A DNA stretch of 64,000 bases from Mucilaginibacter sp. KACC 22773 (GCF_028736215.1 NZ_CP117883.1:744001-808000); one strand, 5' to 3'; counted from the stretch's first letter, positions 9,038 through 17,515 are shown. Numbers and translations are program-made. Notes: generated from the sequence alone by a model not told the origin.

Positions 9038-9131
9038 GCAATCGAGATGCCATTGTATTAATTTACTGATTTTCAATTATATATACATATAGTCAATAAG
9101 TAATGTCTTGATATATCATTTTTTTACCAAG
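9038..9131 (-). promoter_or_regulatory. Sigma-54 promoter plus upstream site (P1)
   Basis: Minus strand ATGGCATCTCGATTGCT at 9053-9037 fits the -24/-12 consensus YTGGCACGRNNNTTGCW, with GG and GC 12 bp apart. An upstream site at 9131-9111 reads TTGGTAAA...GATATAT and ends 60 bp from the -24 GG. It matches 17 of 21 positions of the site in front of the kinase gene at 26.98 kb. Confidence 0.7.
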
Positions 9132-9239
9132 CGTTCCCGACGCGACAAAGTCAGACAATGATGGTCATGCTCCGTCTTTTATAATGGTACGGGTTTATAC
9201 CGTTCCTAATCTTATTTGGCGGAAGGCTTTGGCAAATAA

Positions 9240-9332
9240 CCTTGTTAATCAGCGATATATCGCCAGGGAAAGATTAAGAGTATTTATTATGTGTTGATTA
9301 TCAATGCATTGCGAAAAGGAATGAGTTTTGGA
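9240..9332 (+). promoter_or_regulatory. Weak candidate sigma-54 promoter (P9)
   Basis: CCTTGTTAATCAGCGATATAT at 9240-9260 resembles the activator site of the other promoters. Fifty-eight bp further, AAGGAATGAGTTTTGGA (9316-9332) has the -24 GG, but the -12 element reads GG instead of GC. It points at the tiny frame starting at 9364. It is clearly weaker than the other sites. Confidence 0.3.
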
Positions 9333-9363
9333 ACAACCAGATAAATCATTAATTCAATTCATT

Positions 9364-9483
9364 ATGGGAACATTTATCTTTTTGATTACCAAGGCTGTTT
9401 CATTTTGCTGCATTGTCACACTGTTTTATAATGTAAGGCCTCTGCGTTTCAAATCAAGGGAGGATAGCGATAGCTGGCTTTAA
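9364..9483 (+). CDS. Possible 39-residue membrane microprotein
   Basis: A short frame encoding a peptide that begins MGTFIFLITKAVSFCCIVTL, a single hydrophobic helix, followed by a basic and then acidic tail. No family is recognised. Its reality is supported only by the hydrophobic pattern and by a weak sigma-54-like motif with an upstream site about 45-120 bp before it. Confidence 0.3.
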   Translation: MGTFIFLITKAVSFCCIVTLFYNVRPLRFKSREDSDSWL

Positions 9484-9561
9484 TATTCCCTTAGCTTATC
9501 ACCCGCTTCACCTTTTATATCCCATTCAATTTCACCATATGATCACCTAAAAAACAAAGTA

Positions 9562-9879
9562 ATGACAAACGCATTTTTAACCAAAAAAATCATTGCCCTG
9601 CATGAACATGGGTATGAACAGGACTTCCGGTTTGCAGGTGATAATCTGCTGGTATGTATTCAAACGGATAAATATTATGATATGGCAGGGGTGGCGTTTC
9701 GGTTAGAAGACCAGCAATACGATTGCCTGAGTCATTCCTTCAAATACCTGCATACCATTGAAACGGGCAGCGGTGAAAAAGGGATCCTGTTAACGGACGG
9801 TATATTGACATTAAACCATTATAAAGGATATGGCGACTGTCCTGGGACAGATCGCCATTCTCTGTATGCAATGCGTTGA
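9562..9879 (+). CDS. Small conserved-looking hypothetical protein
   Basis: A 105-residue soluble protein. The pattern ALHEHGYEQDFRF, then FKYLHTIETGSGEKGILLTDG, recalls a small Bacteroidota family often mislabelled phosphoribosylpyrophosphate synthetase, in which a helix with a GY.xDF motif precedes a beta-rich half. No catalytic motif is visible. It is convergent with the alpha/beta hydrolase gene, 7 bp apart. Function unknown. Confidence 0.55.
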   Translation: MTNAFLTKKIIALHEHGYEQDFRFAGDNLLVCIQTDKYYDMAGVAFRLEDQQYDCLSHSFKYLHTIETGSGEKGILLTDGILTLNHYKGYGDCPGTDRHSLYAMR

Positions 9880-9886
9880 TCTGCAA

Positions 9887-10579
9887 TTAGGATAAACTTG
9901 CTGCTGCTTCTAAAATGAAGGCAGCCACCTCGGCACCATGTGAAGCAAGGGAGGCATGGCCGGCAGCAAGCGTTATTGTTTTGCGGGCTTTCATCCGTTC
10001 GGCAAACATCGCTTCTGTTTCCGGGGGGATCATCTGGTCATTGGCCGATACCTGGTACCAGCTTGGCTTATATTTCCATGCCGGGGCACCTGACGGCCCG
10101 CCGAAAGCAGCTCCGTTGATAGGTTTTTGCGAAAGCGCCATTACAAGCGCATCCTCGTCCGATACACCCGGACAAAATACATCATGGTAGTGTTCCGGAT
10201 CTACGTAAAGAAAACCCTGCGCATCAGGTTTTACAAAAGCAATACCCGCAGGCGCTTCACGCAGGCTCAAAAGCCCTCCGGCAGATTCGCCCGCATCAGG
10301 CGCAAAAGCCGCTATGTAGACCAGGCCAACCACATTTTCCTGGTTACCGGCGCCCGTAATAACCGCACCGCCGTAAGAATGTCCTACCAGTAAGACCGGC
10401 CCATCCATTGCCGCTACCATGTCGCCAGCCCTTTTCACATCATCTTCCAGAGTAGTTAGCGGCAATTGTACCGCTCTCACATTGTAGCCTTCGGCTACCA
10501 GTAGCGGAATAACTTTTTTCCAGTGTGAGCCATCACCAAAGGCACCGTGTACCAGCACCACATTCAATTTTTGTTTCAT
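9887..10579 (-). CDS. Alpha/beta hydrolase, EstA/salicylate-esterase-like
   Basis: About 230 residues from the ATG at 10579. Alpha/beta-hydrolase features are the oxyanion motif VLVHGAFGDGSHW, the nucleophile elbow GHSYGGA, and a C-terminal His in AAGHASLASHG. The family splits small esters or amides; the substrate is unknown. It is a paralogue of the secreted hydrolase at 18.3-19.1 kb (shared GLVYIAAFAPDAGES-type segment) but has no signal peptide, so it should be cytoplasmic. The longer frame to 10633 would run through the -12 element of a sigma-54-type promoter, which supports the start at 10579. Confidence 0.88.
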   Translation of the reverse strand: MKQKLNVVLVHGAFGDGSHWKKVIPLLVAEGYNVRAVQLPLTTLEDDVKRAGDMVAAMDGPVLLVGHSYGGAVITGAGNQENVVGLVYIAAFAPDAGESAGGLLSLREAPAGIAFVKPDAQGFLYVDPEHYHDVFCPGVSDEDALVMALSQKPINGAAFGGPSGAPAWKYKPSWYQVSANDQMIPPETEAMFAERMKARKTITLAAGHASLASHGAEVAAFILEAAASLS

Positions 10580-10610
10580 AATAAAATCATTTAAGCTTTG
10601 CCTGACCGTT

Positions 10611-10704
10611 GCAATCTGCGAGCCGTATTGCAAATGGTTTGGAATCAGGGATTTGTTGATGGATTCATTAAGAAAAGTAGTCTTATATCGTCATTTTACT
10701 GATG
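10611..10704 (-). promoter_or_regulatory. Sigma-54 promoter plus upstream site (P2)
   Basis: Minus strand ACGGCTCGCAGATTGCA at 10626-10610 gives a good -12 TTGCA and the -24 GG at 10624-10623. The upstream site at 10704-10683 ends in GTAAAATGACGATATAA, 59 bp from the -24 GG, and is close to the regulon consensus. It drives the alpha/beta hydrolase gene. Confidence 0.75.
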
Positions 10705-10731
10705 GATTTCCGGTGCAAAATTAAAAAGCAT

Positions 10732-10826
10732 AGTGAGGAGAATAGCGAAATAAAACGGGATAACTATTTAAGGTAATCTGTATATATCTGATAAACAAAC
10801 ATTTAATCAGTGGCATCAAAGTGGCA
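10732..10826 (+). promoter_or_regulatory. Sigma-54 promoter plus upstream site (P3)
   Basis: GTGGCATCAAAGTGGCA at 10810-10826 has the -24 GG at 10812 and the -12 GC at 10824. The upstream site at 10732-10753 ends AATAGCGAAATAA, 59 bp before the GG. It is divergent from P2 and drives the first Old Yellow Enzyme; the ATG at 10851 follows the -12 element by 26 bp. Confidence 0.75.
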
Positions 10827-10850
10827 ACCCAGCCTGCAAAAGCAAAACAA

Positions 10851-11960
10851 ATGGGAACTTCAAAAACAAATTCGATGCTGCTCTTCTCCCCCTTCCGGCT
10901 TGGGGATTTGCCGCTCAGCCATCGTGTGGTACACCCGCCGCTTACCCGGCTCAGAGCTAACCCCGACGATAGTGTCAGCGATATCATGATTGAATATTAT
11001 CGCCAAAGGGCATCCCCAGGTGGTTTCATGATTACCGAATCGGTGCATCCCTCCTATGAAAGCCGCGGCTATTTTGGCGCGCCTGGTATCTATGAAGATC
11101 ACCACGTTGCCGGTTGGAAGAAACTGGCGGATGCTGTTCACGAAAAAGGCGCTTATATATTTATGCAGCTCTCACACGACGGCCGGCAGTCCCATGTCGA
11201 TCTAAGCAGAGGAAAAGCGCCAATCGCCCCATCAGTAGTTCCATTTGAGGGACTCTCATTCACTGCGAATGGCTGGGTTCCCGTTTCACCTCACCGGGCT
11301 CTTGATGCCGGTGAAGTTCCGGGCCTTATCGAACAGTTCCGCAAAGCAGCGGAACGTGCGAAAGAAGCTGGTTTCGACGGAGTCGAACTGCATAACGCCA
11401 ATGGCTACCTCGCCGATACCTTTTTGCAGGACGGCACTAATAAACGAATTGATGCTTATGGGGGAACGATTGAAAAAAGGGCGGCATTTTCGTTGGCCCT
11501 CGTAGCAGCCCTGGTATCTGTCTGGGGAGGAAGCAGGGTCGGCGTCAGGATTTCTCCGAGTGGAAAATGGGGCTCCATATCTGATTCAAACCCGGAAGCC
11601 ACGTTTGGGCATTACGCTCAGCAACTGAATAGCTATGATTTGGCTTACCTGCACATTATAGAGCCAAGGGTAATGGGAACAGAAACCATAGATGAAAGCC
11701 TGCCGCCTGTTGCGTCCTCTTTTCTGCGACAAGTGTTTAAAGGTCCGATCATTGCTGCCGGTGGATTCAACCGGCAGGGCGCCGAAGCTATTCTCCAAAA
11801 AGGGGATGCCGACCTGGTCGCCTTCGGGAGATATTTTACATCAAATCCTGACCTGCCGGAACGTCTTAAGCAAAACCTTCCACTAAACCCTTATGTCCGC
11901 GAAGCTTTCTGGGGTGGAAACGAAACTGATTACATTGATTTCCCACGATATAACCAATGA
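10851..11960 (+). CDS. Old Yellow Enzyme family ene-reductase 1
   Basis: A 369-residue FMN-dependent TIM-barrel reductase of the OYE family, which reduces activated C=C bonds of enals, enones or nitro compounds with NAD(P)H. Visible are the N-terminal LFSPFRLGDLPLSHRVV, PPLTR, and the FMN-contacting AAGGF and AFGRYF near the C-terminus. The substrate-binding pair is H..N in ELHNANGYL, where most members have HGAN. The tyrosine loop reads DAYGGTIEKR. The ATG at 10851 is preferred over an in-frame GTG at 10821, which lies inside the sigma-54 promoter. It is translationally coupled (ATGA overlap) to the next gene. Confidence 0.92.
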   Translation: MGTSKTNSMLLFSPFRLGDLPLSHRVVHPPLTRLRANPDDSVSDIMIEYYRQRASPGGFMITESVHPSYESRGYFGAPGIYEDHHVAGWKKLADAVHEKGAYIFMQLSHDGRQSHVDLSRGKAPIAPSVVPFEGLSFTANGWVPVSPHRALDAGEVPGLIEQFRKAAERAKEAGFDGVELHNANGYLADTFLQDGTNKRIDAYGGTIEKRAAFSLALVAALVSVWGGSRVGVRISPSGKWGSISDSNPEATFGHYAQQLNSYDLAYLHIIEPRVMGTETIDESLPPVASSFLRQVFKGPIIAAGGFNRQGAEAILQKGDADLVAFGRYFTSNPDLPERLKQNLPLNPYVREAFWGGNETDYIDFPRYNQ

Positions 11961-12340
11961 TCATGAAAAGACTATGCAATATGCAACCGGTACTTCAACA
12001 AAAGAAAACGGGCATACAAGATGAGATTGCCGATGTCAGCCGGGAACAGCAGGTCATTAATTACCGGCAAGCTGTCTATATGGTCGTCAGAGAAGTATCA
12101 GAGGAATTTATCAGCTGTGATAAACTAAGCGGGCAGCACAAGTTTGCAAATACTTGCACTGCGATAACACTAAATGCCAGCACTGATGGACAACTACTAT
12201 TTCGAAACGAGCTGGCAGCTTATCTCGAATTAGTTTTAACAAATGACAATGTACTCAGAAGGGAAGCGGGGCTGGCGAGGGTTGCGGCCCGGCTATCTAC
12301 TGCTGCCGCGGTGTTCTATCATTCACTTGGTGCCCGATGA
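11957..12340 (+). CDS. Hypothetical protein between two OYE genes
   Basis: A 127-residue protein that I do not recognise. The start overlaps the stop of the upstream reductase gene (ATGA), which argues that it is translated. Its predicted helical segments (VINYRQAVYMVVREVSEEF, then ELAAYLELVLTND) and Cys residues show no known motif. It is followed after 27 bp by the second reductase gene, so it sits inside an OYE operon and may act with the reductases. Confidence 0.5.
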   Translation: MIMKRLCNMQPVLQQKKTGIQDEIADVSREQQVINYRQAVYMVVREVSEEFISCDKLSGQHKFANTCTAITLNASTDGQLLFRNELAAYLELVLTNDNVLRREAGLARVAARLSTAAAVFYHSLGAR

Positions 12341-12367
12341 AATGAAACAATTAAATAACAATCATAT

Positions 12368-13489
12368 ATGGAAAATCAATCAAAAAAAGTAACCTTATTT
12401 ACCCCTGTTAAGCTGGGCAAGTTCGAGCTTGCGCACCGGATCGTGCTGCCGCCGCTTACGCGAATGCGTACGGTCAACGGGTTTATTCCCAACGATTGGA
12501 TGGTGGAATATTATTCGCAGCGTGCGACCAAAGGAGGTTTTCTGGTTACTGAAGGTACGGTGATCAACGAAACAGGCCATGGCTACTATGGCGCACCCGG
12601 TATCTACACCGATGAGCAGGTAGCAGGATGGAAAAAGGTAACGGCGGCCGTTCACGAAAAAGGAGGCATTATCTTTAATCAGCTTTTCCACGTGGGACGC
12701 CAGTCTCACCGCAGCTTGCAGCCGAATGGTGCGGAGCCCATCGGTGCATCGGCGATTCCACATGAAGACCTGGTATTTACGCAGCAGGGATGGGTTCCGG
12801 CAGAACCAAACCGCGCACTGGAAACCGCAGAAGTAAAAGCCTTGGTTAAAGACTACCACCAGGCAGCGTTACGTGCCATGGAGGCGGGTTTCGACGGCGT
12901 TGAACTGCACGGGGCAAACGGTTACCTGATTGATCAGTTCCTGCAGGACGGTACTAACCACAGAACGGATGCGTATGGCGGTAGTATGGAAAACCGGGTC
13001 CGTTTGATGATCGAAGTTTTGGAAGCGATGGTTGATGTTTGGGGATCGGACGCTGTTGGGATAAGATTGGGGCCAAGCGGTACCTTTAATTCTATGTCAG
13101 ACAGTGATCCCATAGCGTTGTTTGGATATGCTGCAGAACGTTTGAACGAGCTTGACCTGGCTTATCTGCATCTTATTGAACCAAGAATAAATGGTAATAT
13201 CGAGATAGCTGATGGCTTAGAGCCCGTTGCATCAATGCATCTGCGGGGGATCTTTAAAAACAAAATGATCGCCGCCGGGGGATTTGACCAGGCAAAAGCA
13301 GAAGACATTCTCGAAAAAGGATATGCCGATATGGTCGCCTTCGGGAGACATTTTATTGCCAACCCGGATCTGGTTTTCCGGTTTAAGAACGGTATTCCGC
13401 TCGCTTCATATGACAGGGAAACATTTTACGGCGGAAACGAAAAAGGATATACAGACTACGCATTTTACGAAGCGTATGCCGATGCATAA
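12368..13489 (+). CDS. Old Yellow Enzyme family ene-reductase 2
   Basis: A 373-residue OYE homologue. It has PPLTRMR, the oxyanion/ligand loop NQLFHVGRQSHRS, the canonical substrate pair in ELHGANGYL, and the tyrosine loop DAYGGSMENR, ending with FMN-binding AAGGF and VAFGRHF. It is much closer to the third reductase (15.2 kb) than to the first. The preceding gap is only 27 bp, so it is probably the last gene of the P3 operon, and a strong terminator follows at 13.5 kb. The physiological electron acceptor is unknown. Confidence 0.93.
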   Translation: MENQSKKVTLFTPVKLGKFELAHRIVLPPLTRMRTVNGFIPNDWMVEYYSQRATKGGFLVTEGTVINETGHGYYGAPGIYTDEQVAGWKKVTAAVHEKGGIIFNQLFHVGRQSHRSLQPNGAEPIGASAIPHEDLVFTQQGWVPAEPNRALETAEVKALVKDYHQAALRAMEAGFDGVELHGANGYLIDQFLQDGTNHRTDAYGGSMENRVRLMIEVLEAMVDVWGSDAVGIRLGPSGTFNSMSDSDPIALFGYAAERLNELDLAYLHLIEPRINGNIEIADGLEPVASMHLRGIFKNKMIAAGGFDQAKAEDILEKGYADMVAFGRHFIANPDLVFRFKNGIPLASYDRETFYGGNEKGYTDYAFYEAYADA

Positions 13490-13511
13490 CAAGCCGCAAA
13501 CGGTCTTTTAT

Positions 13512-13550
13512 TTACCATTGCGCCTTTACGGCACAATGGTAATTTTTTTT
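13512..13550 (+). terminator. Intrinsic terminator of the OYE operon
   Basis: A 9-bp stem TTACCATTG (13512-13520) pairing with CAATGGTAA (13534-13542), extended by GCC/GGC inside, followed by eight T. It ends the plus-strand operon and lies just before the convergent regulator gene. Confidence 0.85.
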
Positions 13551-13566
13551 TATGGAGGCGGTATGA

Positions 13567-14997
13567 TCAATTTGTGTCAGACAACGCATGAACCAATTTT
13601 CCCAGTGTTTTTAAGGCATCGGCTATTTTATTGCCCCACAAAGGGCAGCAATTGATACGGATGCAATTTTTATAACGGTCTGAAGCCGAAAAGATTTGGC
13701 CGGGGCAAAACCCGATACCATATTTCAGGGCTTCGCGCTGTAGTACCAGCGCGTTTAAGTTTTCGGGCAGCGCTATCCATAAACTGTAGCCTCCTTTCGG
13801 GCAGCTTATTTTTACAGTATCCGGAAAATACTCCTGTATAGCATTCCTGTATTTTATAATTTGAATTTGCGCAAACTCGCGCAGCTTTTTAATATGGGCG
13901 TGATAATTGCCGCTCTCTAAAAATCGGCCAATGGTATCCTGCAACAGGCCATTGGTTGAAATATTGGCCGAGAACTTGAGCTTTTCAATTTCGGCATGAT
14001 ACCTGCCTCCGGCTACCCACCCAATTCTGAACCCGGGAACCAGTGATTTGGAAAACGAAGAACAATAGAGCACGTTGTTATAACTGTCATAGGCTTTGGC
14101 AGGTAAGGGTCTTGATCTGGCAAAGTTAAGCTCGCCCAGGGTATCATCTTCAATCATGGGAATGCCTTTTTCACCCAGCATATTTACCAGCTTTATTTTG
14201 CTTTCTTCTGACATCGAGCAGCCGTACGGATTTTGACAAACCGGCATAAACAAACAAGCGGCAACCTTATTGGTAGCTAATGCGGTTTCCAGTTCATCAA
14301 GGTTTAGCCCGGTAACGGGATCCATGCTAATGGCTAAAGCCTTTAGGCCTTTACTTTCCAGGCATTGCAGGAGGCCGGCGTATGTTGGCGATTCAACGGC
14401 AACAATATCCCCGGGTTTGGTCAGTACATCAAGACAAAGCCCAATGGCCTCTGTTGACCCGTTGGTTATCAGGATCTCTTCCTGTTTGATGCTTGTTTTC
14501 CATTCAAATGACTGTAACGCTATCTGTTTCTGTAAGCGGGGATGGCCTTCTAAAAAGGAGTATTGAAAAATATCTTTTTCCTCCTTTGCCGAAGCCTGCA
14601 TGGCCTTGTTGAGTTTGGTAATCGGAAGATACTCATTGATAGGGGCAAGTGAAGAAAAATTGATCACGCTATGTTTGGCCGTATTTTTTACCATGGTCGC
14701 AGCCATGCTGCTTACTTCAACAATTTCGGGCAGCGGGACGAAATTGTTGGCCGCCGCTCTGGCCAACGGGTTTTTGTTAAAAGAGTTGACGTAATAACCC
14801 GAACCCTGCCTTGAAATAACGGCTCCCTTTGCTTCCAGGATAGCATAAGCCTGGTTTACGGTGGTTAAACTAACCTTTAGTTCATCCTTCACCTTACGTA
14901 CCGAGGGAAGTTTATCTCCCGGTTGCAGCCTTAGCCCGATAATTGTTTCTTCTAATTTACGAACTACCTGTTCATAGCGGAATGCTTTGTGACTCAT
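13567..14997 (-). CDS. MocR-family PLP-dependent transcription regulator
   Basis: A 476-residue GntR/MocR-type regulator. The N-terminal winged HTH spans about residues 8-72 (LQPGDKLPSVRKVKDELKV, then GAVISRQGSGYYV). The rest is a fold-type I aminotransferase domain with the PLP lysine in CSSFSKSLVPGFRIGWV. Such proteins usually regulate a divergent neighbour. Here that neighbour is the third OYE gene with its MDR partner, across a 244-bp spacer that holds a perfect 14-bp inverted repeat and two CAACTG motifs 24 bp apart (15109 and 15133). The effector is unknown. Confidence 0.93.
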   Translation of the reverse strand: MSHKAFRYEQVVRKLEETIIGLRLQPGDKLPSVRKVKDELKVSLTTVNQAYAILEAKGAVISRQGSGYYVNSFNKNPLARAAANNFVPLPEIVEVSSMAATMVKNTAKHSVINFSSLAPINEYLPITKLNKAMQASAKEEKDIFQYSFLEGHPRLQKQIALQSFEWKTSIKQEEILITNGSTEAIGLCLDVLTKPGDIVAVESPTYAGLLQCLESKGLKALAISMDPVTGLNLDELETALATNKVAACLFMPVCQNPYGCSMSEESKIKLVNMLGEKGIPMIEDDTLGELNFARSRPLPAKAYDSYNNVLYCSSFSKSLVPGFRIGWVAGGRYHAEIEKLKFSANISTNGLLQDTIGRFLESGNYHAHIKKLREFAQIQIIKYRNAIQEYFPDTVKISCPKGGYSLWIALPENLNALVLQREALKYGIGFCPGQIFSASDRYKNCIRINCCPLWGNKIADALKTLGKLVHALSDTN

Positions 14998-15180
14998 TAG
15001 AGATTTCTATAAATACGTAACAAAAATACGCCTTATAAACGGGAGGGTGGCCTGTTGAGCAGGAATATGGCAATTAGTTAACAGTTTTAAAAATAAGGAT
15101 CAAATATGCAACTGATCTCTTTTTTTTGATGCCAACTGTATCTTTTTGTGTGCCCTGTTAAACCCGAACTTTGACCCGAA

Positions 15181-15215
15181 GATCAATCGAAATAGTCAGG
15201 TTATTTCGATTGATC
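15181..15215. repeat. Perfect 14-bp inverted repeat before OYE3
   Basis: GATCAATCGAAATA (15181-15194) is exactly complementary to TATTTCGATTGATC (15202-15215), with a 7-nt spacer. It ends 26 bp before the ATG at 15242. It could be an operator for the divergent MocR regulator or a hairpin in the leader of the reductase mRNA. Confidence 0.7.
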
Positions 15216-15241
15216 AATGTGTAAAATTTATTCATTTAAAA

Positions 15242-16384
15242 ATGCAAACAAATAATAATACTGAAACAGCTGTAAGTAGTACAGATCTGTTTACACCTGT
15301 TCAATTAGGGCCATACCAGCTTACTCACCGTGTAGTTATGGCTCCTTTAACCCGTATGCGCACAGCCGCTGATTTTGTTCCTAACGATCTTTTGGTTGAG
15401 CATTATACCCAGCGCGCTACCCCGGGCGGGTATATCGTGGCCGAAGGTACAGTCATTTCCGAAACCGGTCATGGCTATTATGGTGCTCCTGGCATCTACA
15501 CCGATGAGCAGGTAGAAGGCTGGAAAAGAGTAACTACCGCAGTACATAACAAGGGCGGGATTATTTTCGATCAGCTTTTTCATGTTGGCCGTCAATCACA
15601 CCGTAGCCTGCAGCCAAATGGCGGTCAGCCAGTAGGCGCATCTGCTATTGAATTTGAAGATTTTGTGTATACCCCCACCGGCTGGGTCCCCGCCGACCTG
15701 AACCGGGCGATGACCACGGAAGAAGTAAAGGCTATGGTAGAAGATTACCGGAAAGCGGCTATAAAAGCTAAAGAGGCCGGGTTTGACGGCGTGGAATTAC
15801 ACGGCGCGAATGGTTACCTGGTAGATCAGTTTCTTCAGGATGGATCTAATCAACGTACAGACAGCTATGGTGGGTCGATTGAAAACCGCATACGTTTTAT
15901 GCTGGAGATTGTTGAAGCACTTGTGGAGGTTTGGGGTGCCAATCGTGTCGCAGTACGTTTAGGGCCAAGCGGAACATTTGCTTCCATGTTCGACAGCGAC
16001 CCTATCGCGTTGTTCAGCTATGCAGCAGAGCAGCTTAACAAATTTGGGCTGGCTTATCTGCACCTGATCGAACCGCGTGTTAAAGGTTCTGTTGAAGAAG
16101 TAGAAGACCTGGAGCCTGTAGCGGCAATGCACCTGCGTCAAATTTTCAAGGGCACCATTATTGCCGCCGGCGGTTTTGACGGCGAAAAAGCCAATGATAT
16201 CCTTCAAAAGGGGAACGCTGACCTGGTAGCTTTCGGAAGGCATTTTATTGCCAACCCCGATCTGGTTTTCCGTCTTAAAAATAACCTGCCGCTTAATCCT
16301 TATGACAGGGATACGTTTTACGGAGGCGATGCACACGGGTATAACGATTATCCGTTTTACAAAGAAGAAGCAATTTCAGCCTGA
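15242..16384 (+). CDS. Old Yellow Enzyme family ene-reductase 3
   Basis: A 380-residue OYE homologue from the ATG at 15242. A longer frame from 15146 runs through the inverted repeat and is rejected. Motifs are PLTRMR, DQLFHVGRQSHRS, ELHGANGYL, DSYGGSIENR, AAGGF and VAFGRHF, the complete FMN and substrate set. It is nearly colinear with the second reductase, so the two are recent paralogues. Its stop overlaps the start of the following MDR gene by one base, so reductase and MDR protein should be co-translated. It is likely controlled by the divergent MocR protein. Confidence 0.93.
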   Translation: MQTNNNTETAVSSTDLFTPVQLGPYQLTHRVVMAPLTRMRTAADFVPNDLLVEHYTQRATPGGYIVAEGTVISETGHGYYGAPGIYTDEQVEGWKRVTTAVHNKGGIIFDQLFHVGRQSHRSLQPNGGQPVGASAIEFEDFVYTPTGWVPADLNRAMTTEEVKAMVEDYRKAAIKAKEAGFDGVELHGANGYLVDQFLQDGSNQRTDSYGGSIENRIRFMLEIVEALVEVWGANRVAVRLGPSGTFASMFDSDPIALFSYAAEQLNKFGLAYLHLIEPRVKGSVEEVEDLEPVAAMHLRQIFKGTIIAAGGFDGEKANDILQKGNADLVAFGRHFIANPDLVFRLKNNLPLNPYDRDTFYGGDAHGYNDYPFYKEEAISA

Positions 16385-17433
16385 TGGACCCGATTCAAAT
16401 GAAAACAACAGATAAATCAGGATCCGCAACAAGTGGGACGGAAATAGCCCGGGTAGTACGTTTTAGTAAAACCGGCGGCCCGGAAGTACTTCAGATCGAG
16501 AGTTTGGAAATTCCGGCTCCGGCAAGTCATGAGGTCAGGATACGGGTTAAAGCCATCGGGCTGAACCGTGCCGAATCCATGTGGAGGTCAGGGAATTATA
16601 TTGAAGCCCCGGTATTGCCGGCCCGTTTGGGTTATGATGCCTCGGGTATTGTAGATGCTGTAGGAAGTGATGTAAAACATTTAAAGGCAGGCGATGAAGT
16701 GGGCACCATCCCGGCTTTTTCACAAAATGATTATGGCGTATATGGGGAGTTAATTTTGATGCCGCAGCATGCTGTTATCAAAAATCCGCCTTTGCTTGCT
16801 TTTGAGCAGGTTGCTGCTATCTGGAATCCCTTTATTACTTCATACAGCGCCCTTATTGATGTAGCTAAACTTTCCGCAGGAGAGTTTGTGTTGATTCCGG
16901 CTGCTTCAAGCAGCGTGGGGCTTGCTGCGATCCAGGTAGCCAATATGGTAGGAGCAGTGCCTGTTGCCATAACGCGTTCCGGTTCAAAAAAACAAAGATT
17001 GTTAGCTGCAGGTGCAACCTACGTGATCGCAACGGAGGAGGAGGATATAGTAGCCGAAGTAATGAAGATTACGAATGGCAAAGGTGCTGAGGTCATTTTC
17101 GACCCGGTAGGCGGGCCTGTGTTTGCCAAATTGCTGGAATCATTAGCTCGTGGCGGTCAAATATTTTTATATGGCGCCCTAAGTGATGAGGTTACGCCCT
17201 TGCCATTGATAGAGGTGCTGAACAAGATTCCCGTGATTCGCGGCCATACGGTTTGGGATACAACTAAGGACCCGGAACGTGTGGAAAAAGCCCGGATATT
17301 TATTTTTAAGGGACTTGCGGAAGGCTTTCTTAAACCCGTAATTGCCAAGGTATTTCCTTTTGAGCAGATTGTTGAAGCGCACCGCTTCCTGGAATCCAAC
17401 GAGCAGATAGGGAAGATCGTGGTTACTATCTAA
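16384..17433 (+). CDS. Zinc-free MDR oxidoreductase (quinone-reductase-like)
   Basis: A 349-residue medium-chain dehydrogenase/reductase. The N-terminal GroES-like domain has GLNRAE and LGYDASGIV; the cofactor domain has PAASSSVGLAAIQVA and AEVIFDPVGG. I see no cysteine in the chain, so neither the catalytic nor the structural zinc of alcohol dehydrogenases can be bound. That places it with NADPH:quinone or enone reductases. The start overlaps the upstream reductase stop by one base; an alternative ATG lies at 16399. A bidirectional terminator follows. Confidence 0.88.
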   Translation: MDPIQMKTTDKSGSATSGTEIARVVRFSKTGGPEVLQIESLEIPAPASHEVRIRVKAIGLNRAESMWRSGNYIEAPVLPARLGYDASGIVDAVGSDVKHLKAGDEVGTIPAFSQNDYGVYGELILMPQHAVIKNPPLLAFEQVAAIWNPFITSYSALIDVAKLSAGEFVLIPAASSSVGLAAIQVANMVGAVPVAITRSGSKKQRLLAAGATYVIATEEEDIVAEVMKITNGKGAEVIFDPVGGPVFAKLLESLARGGQIFLYGALSDEVTPLPLIEVLNKIPVIRGHTVWDTTKDPERVEKARIFIFKGLAEGFLKPVIAKVFPFEQIVEAHRFLESNEQIGKIVVTI

Positions 17434-17452
17434 GCAAGCAGACTATAGGAAT

Positions 17453-17488
17453 AAAAAAGGAACGAAGCTTTGGCCTCGTTCCTTTTTT
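17453..17488. terminator. Bidirectional intrinsic terminator
   Basis: AAAAAAGGAACGA (17453-17465) pairs with TCGTTCCTTTTTT (17476-17488) around a 10-nt loop. With A and T tracts on either side it can stop both the MDR operon and the convergent SnoaL gene. Confidence 0.9.
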
Positions 17489-17515
17489 TATTTTAACAGC
17501 TAAGTTATGAGCTTT

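Larger units (their letters stand above)
9132..9561. other. Intergenic region with possible small gene
   Basis: AT-rich 430-bp spacer. It contains a 12-nt palindrome GCGATATATCGC near 9252-9263 within a possible activator site, and one short frame at 9364-9483 described separately. I see nothing else in it. Confidence 0.4.

Noticed and set aside
15109..15142. Possible sigma-54 promoter for the MocR or third OYE gene
   Set aside because: TTGGCATC and TTGCA are present but 24 bp apart instead of 12, and no GG lies 59 bp from the TTATTTCG string.
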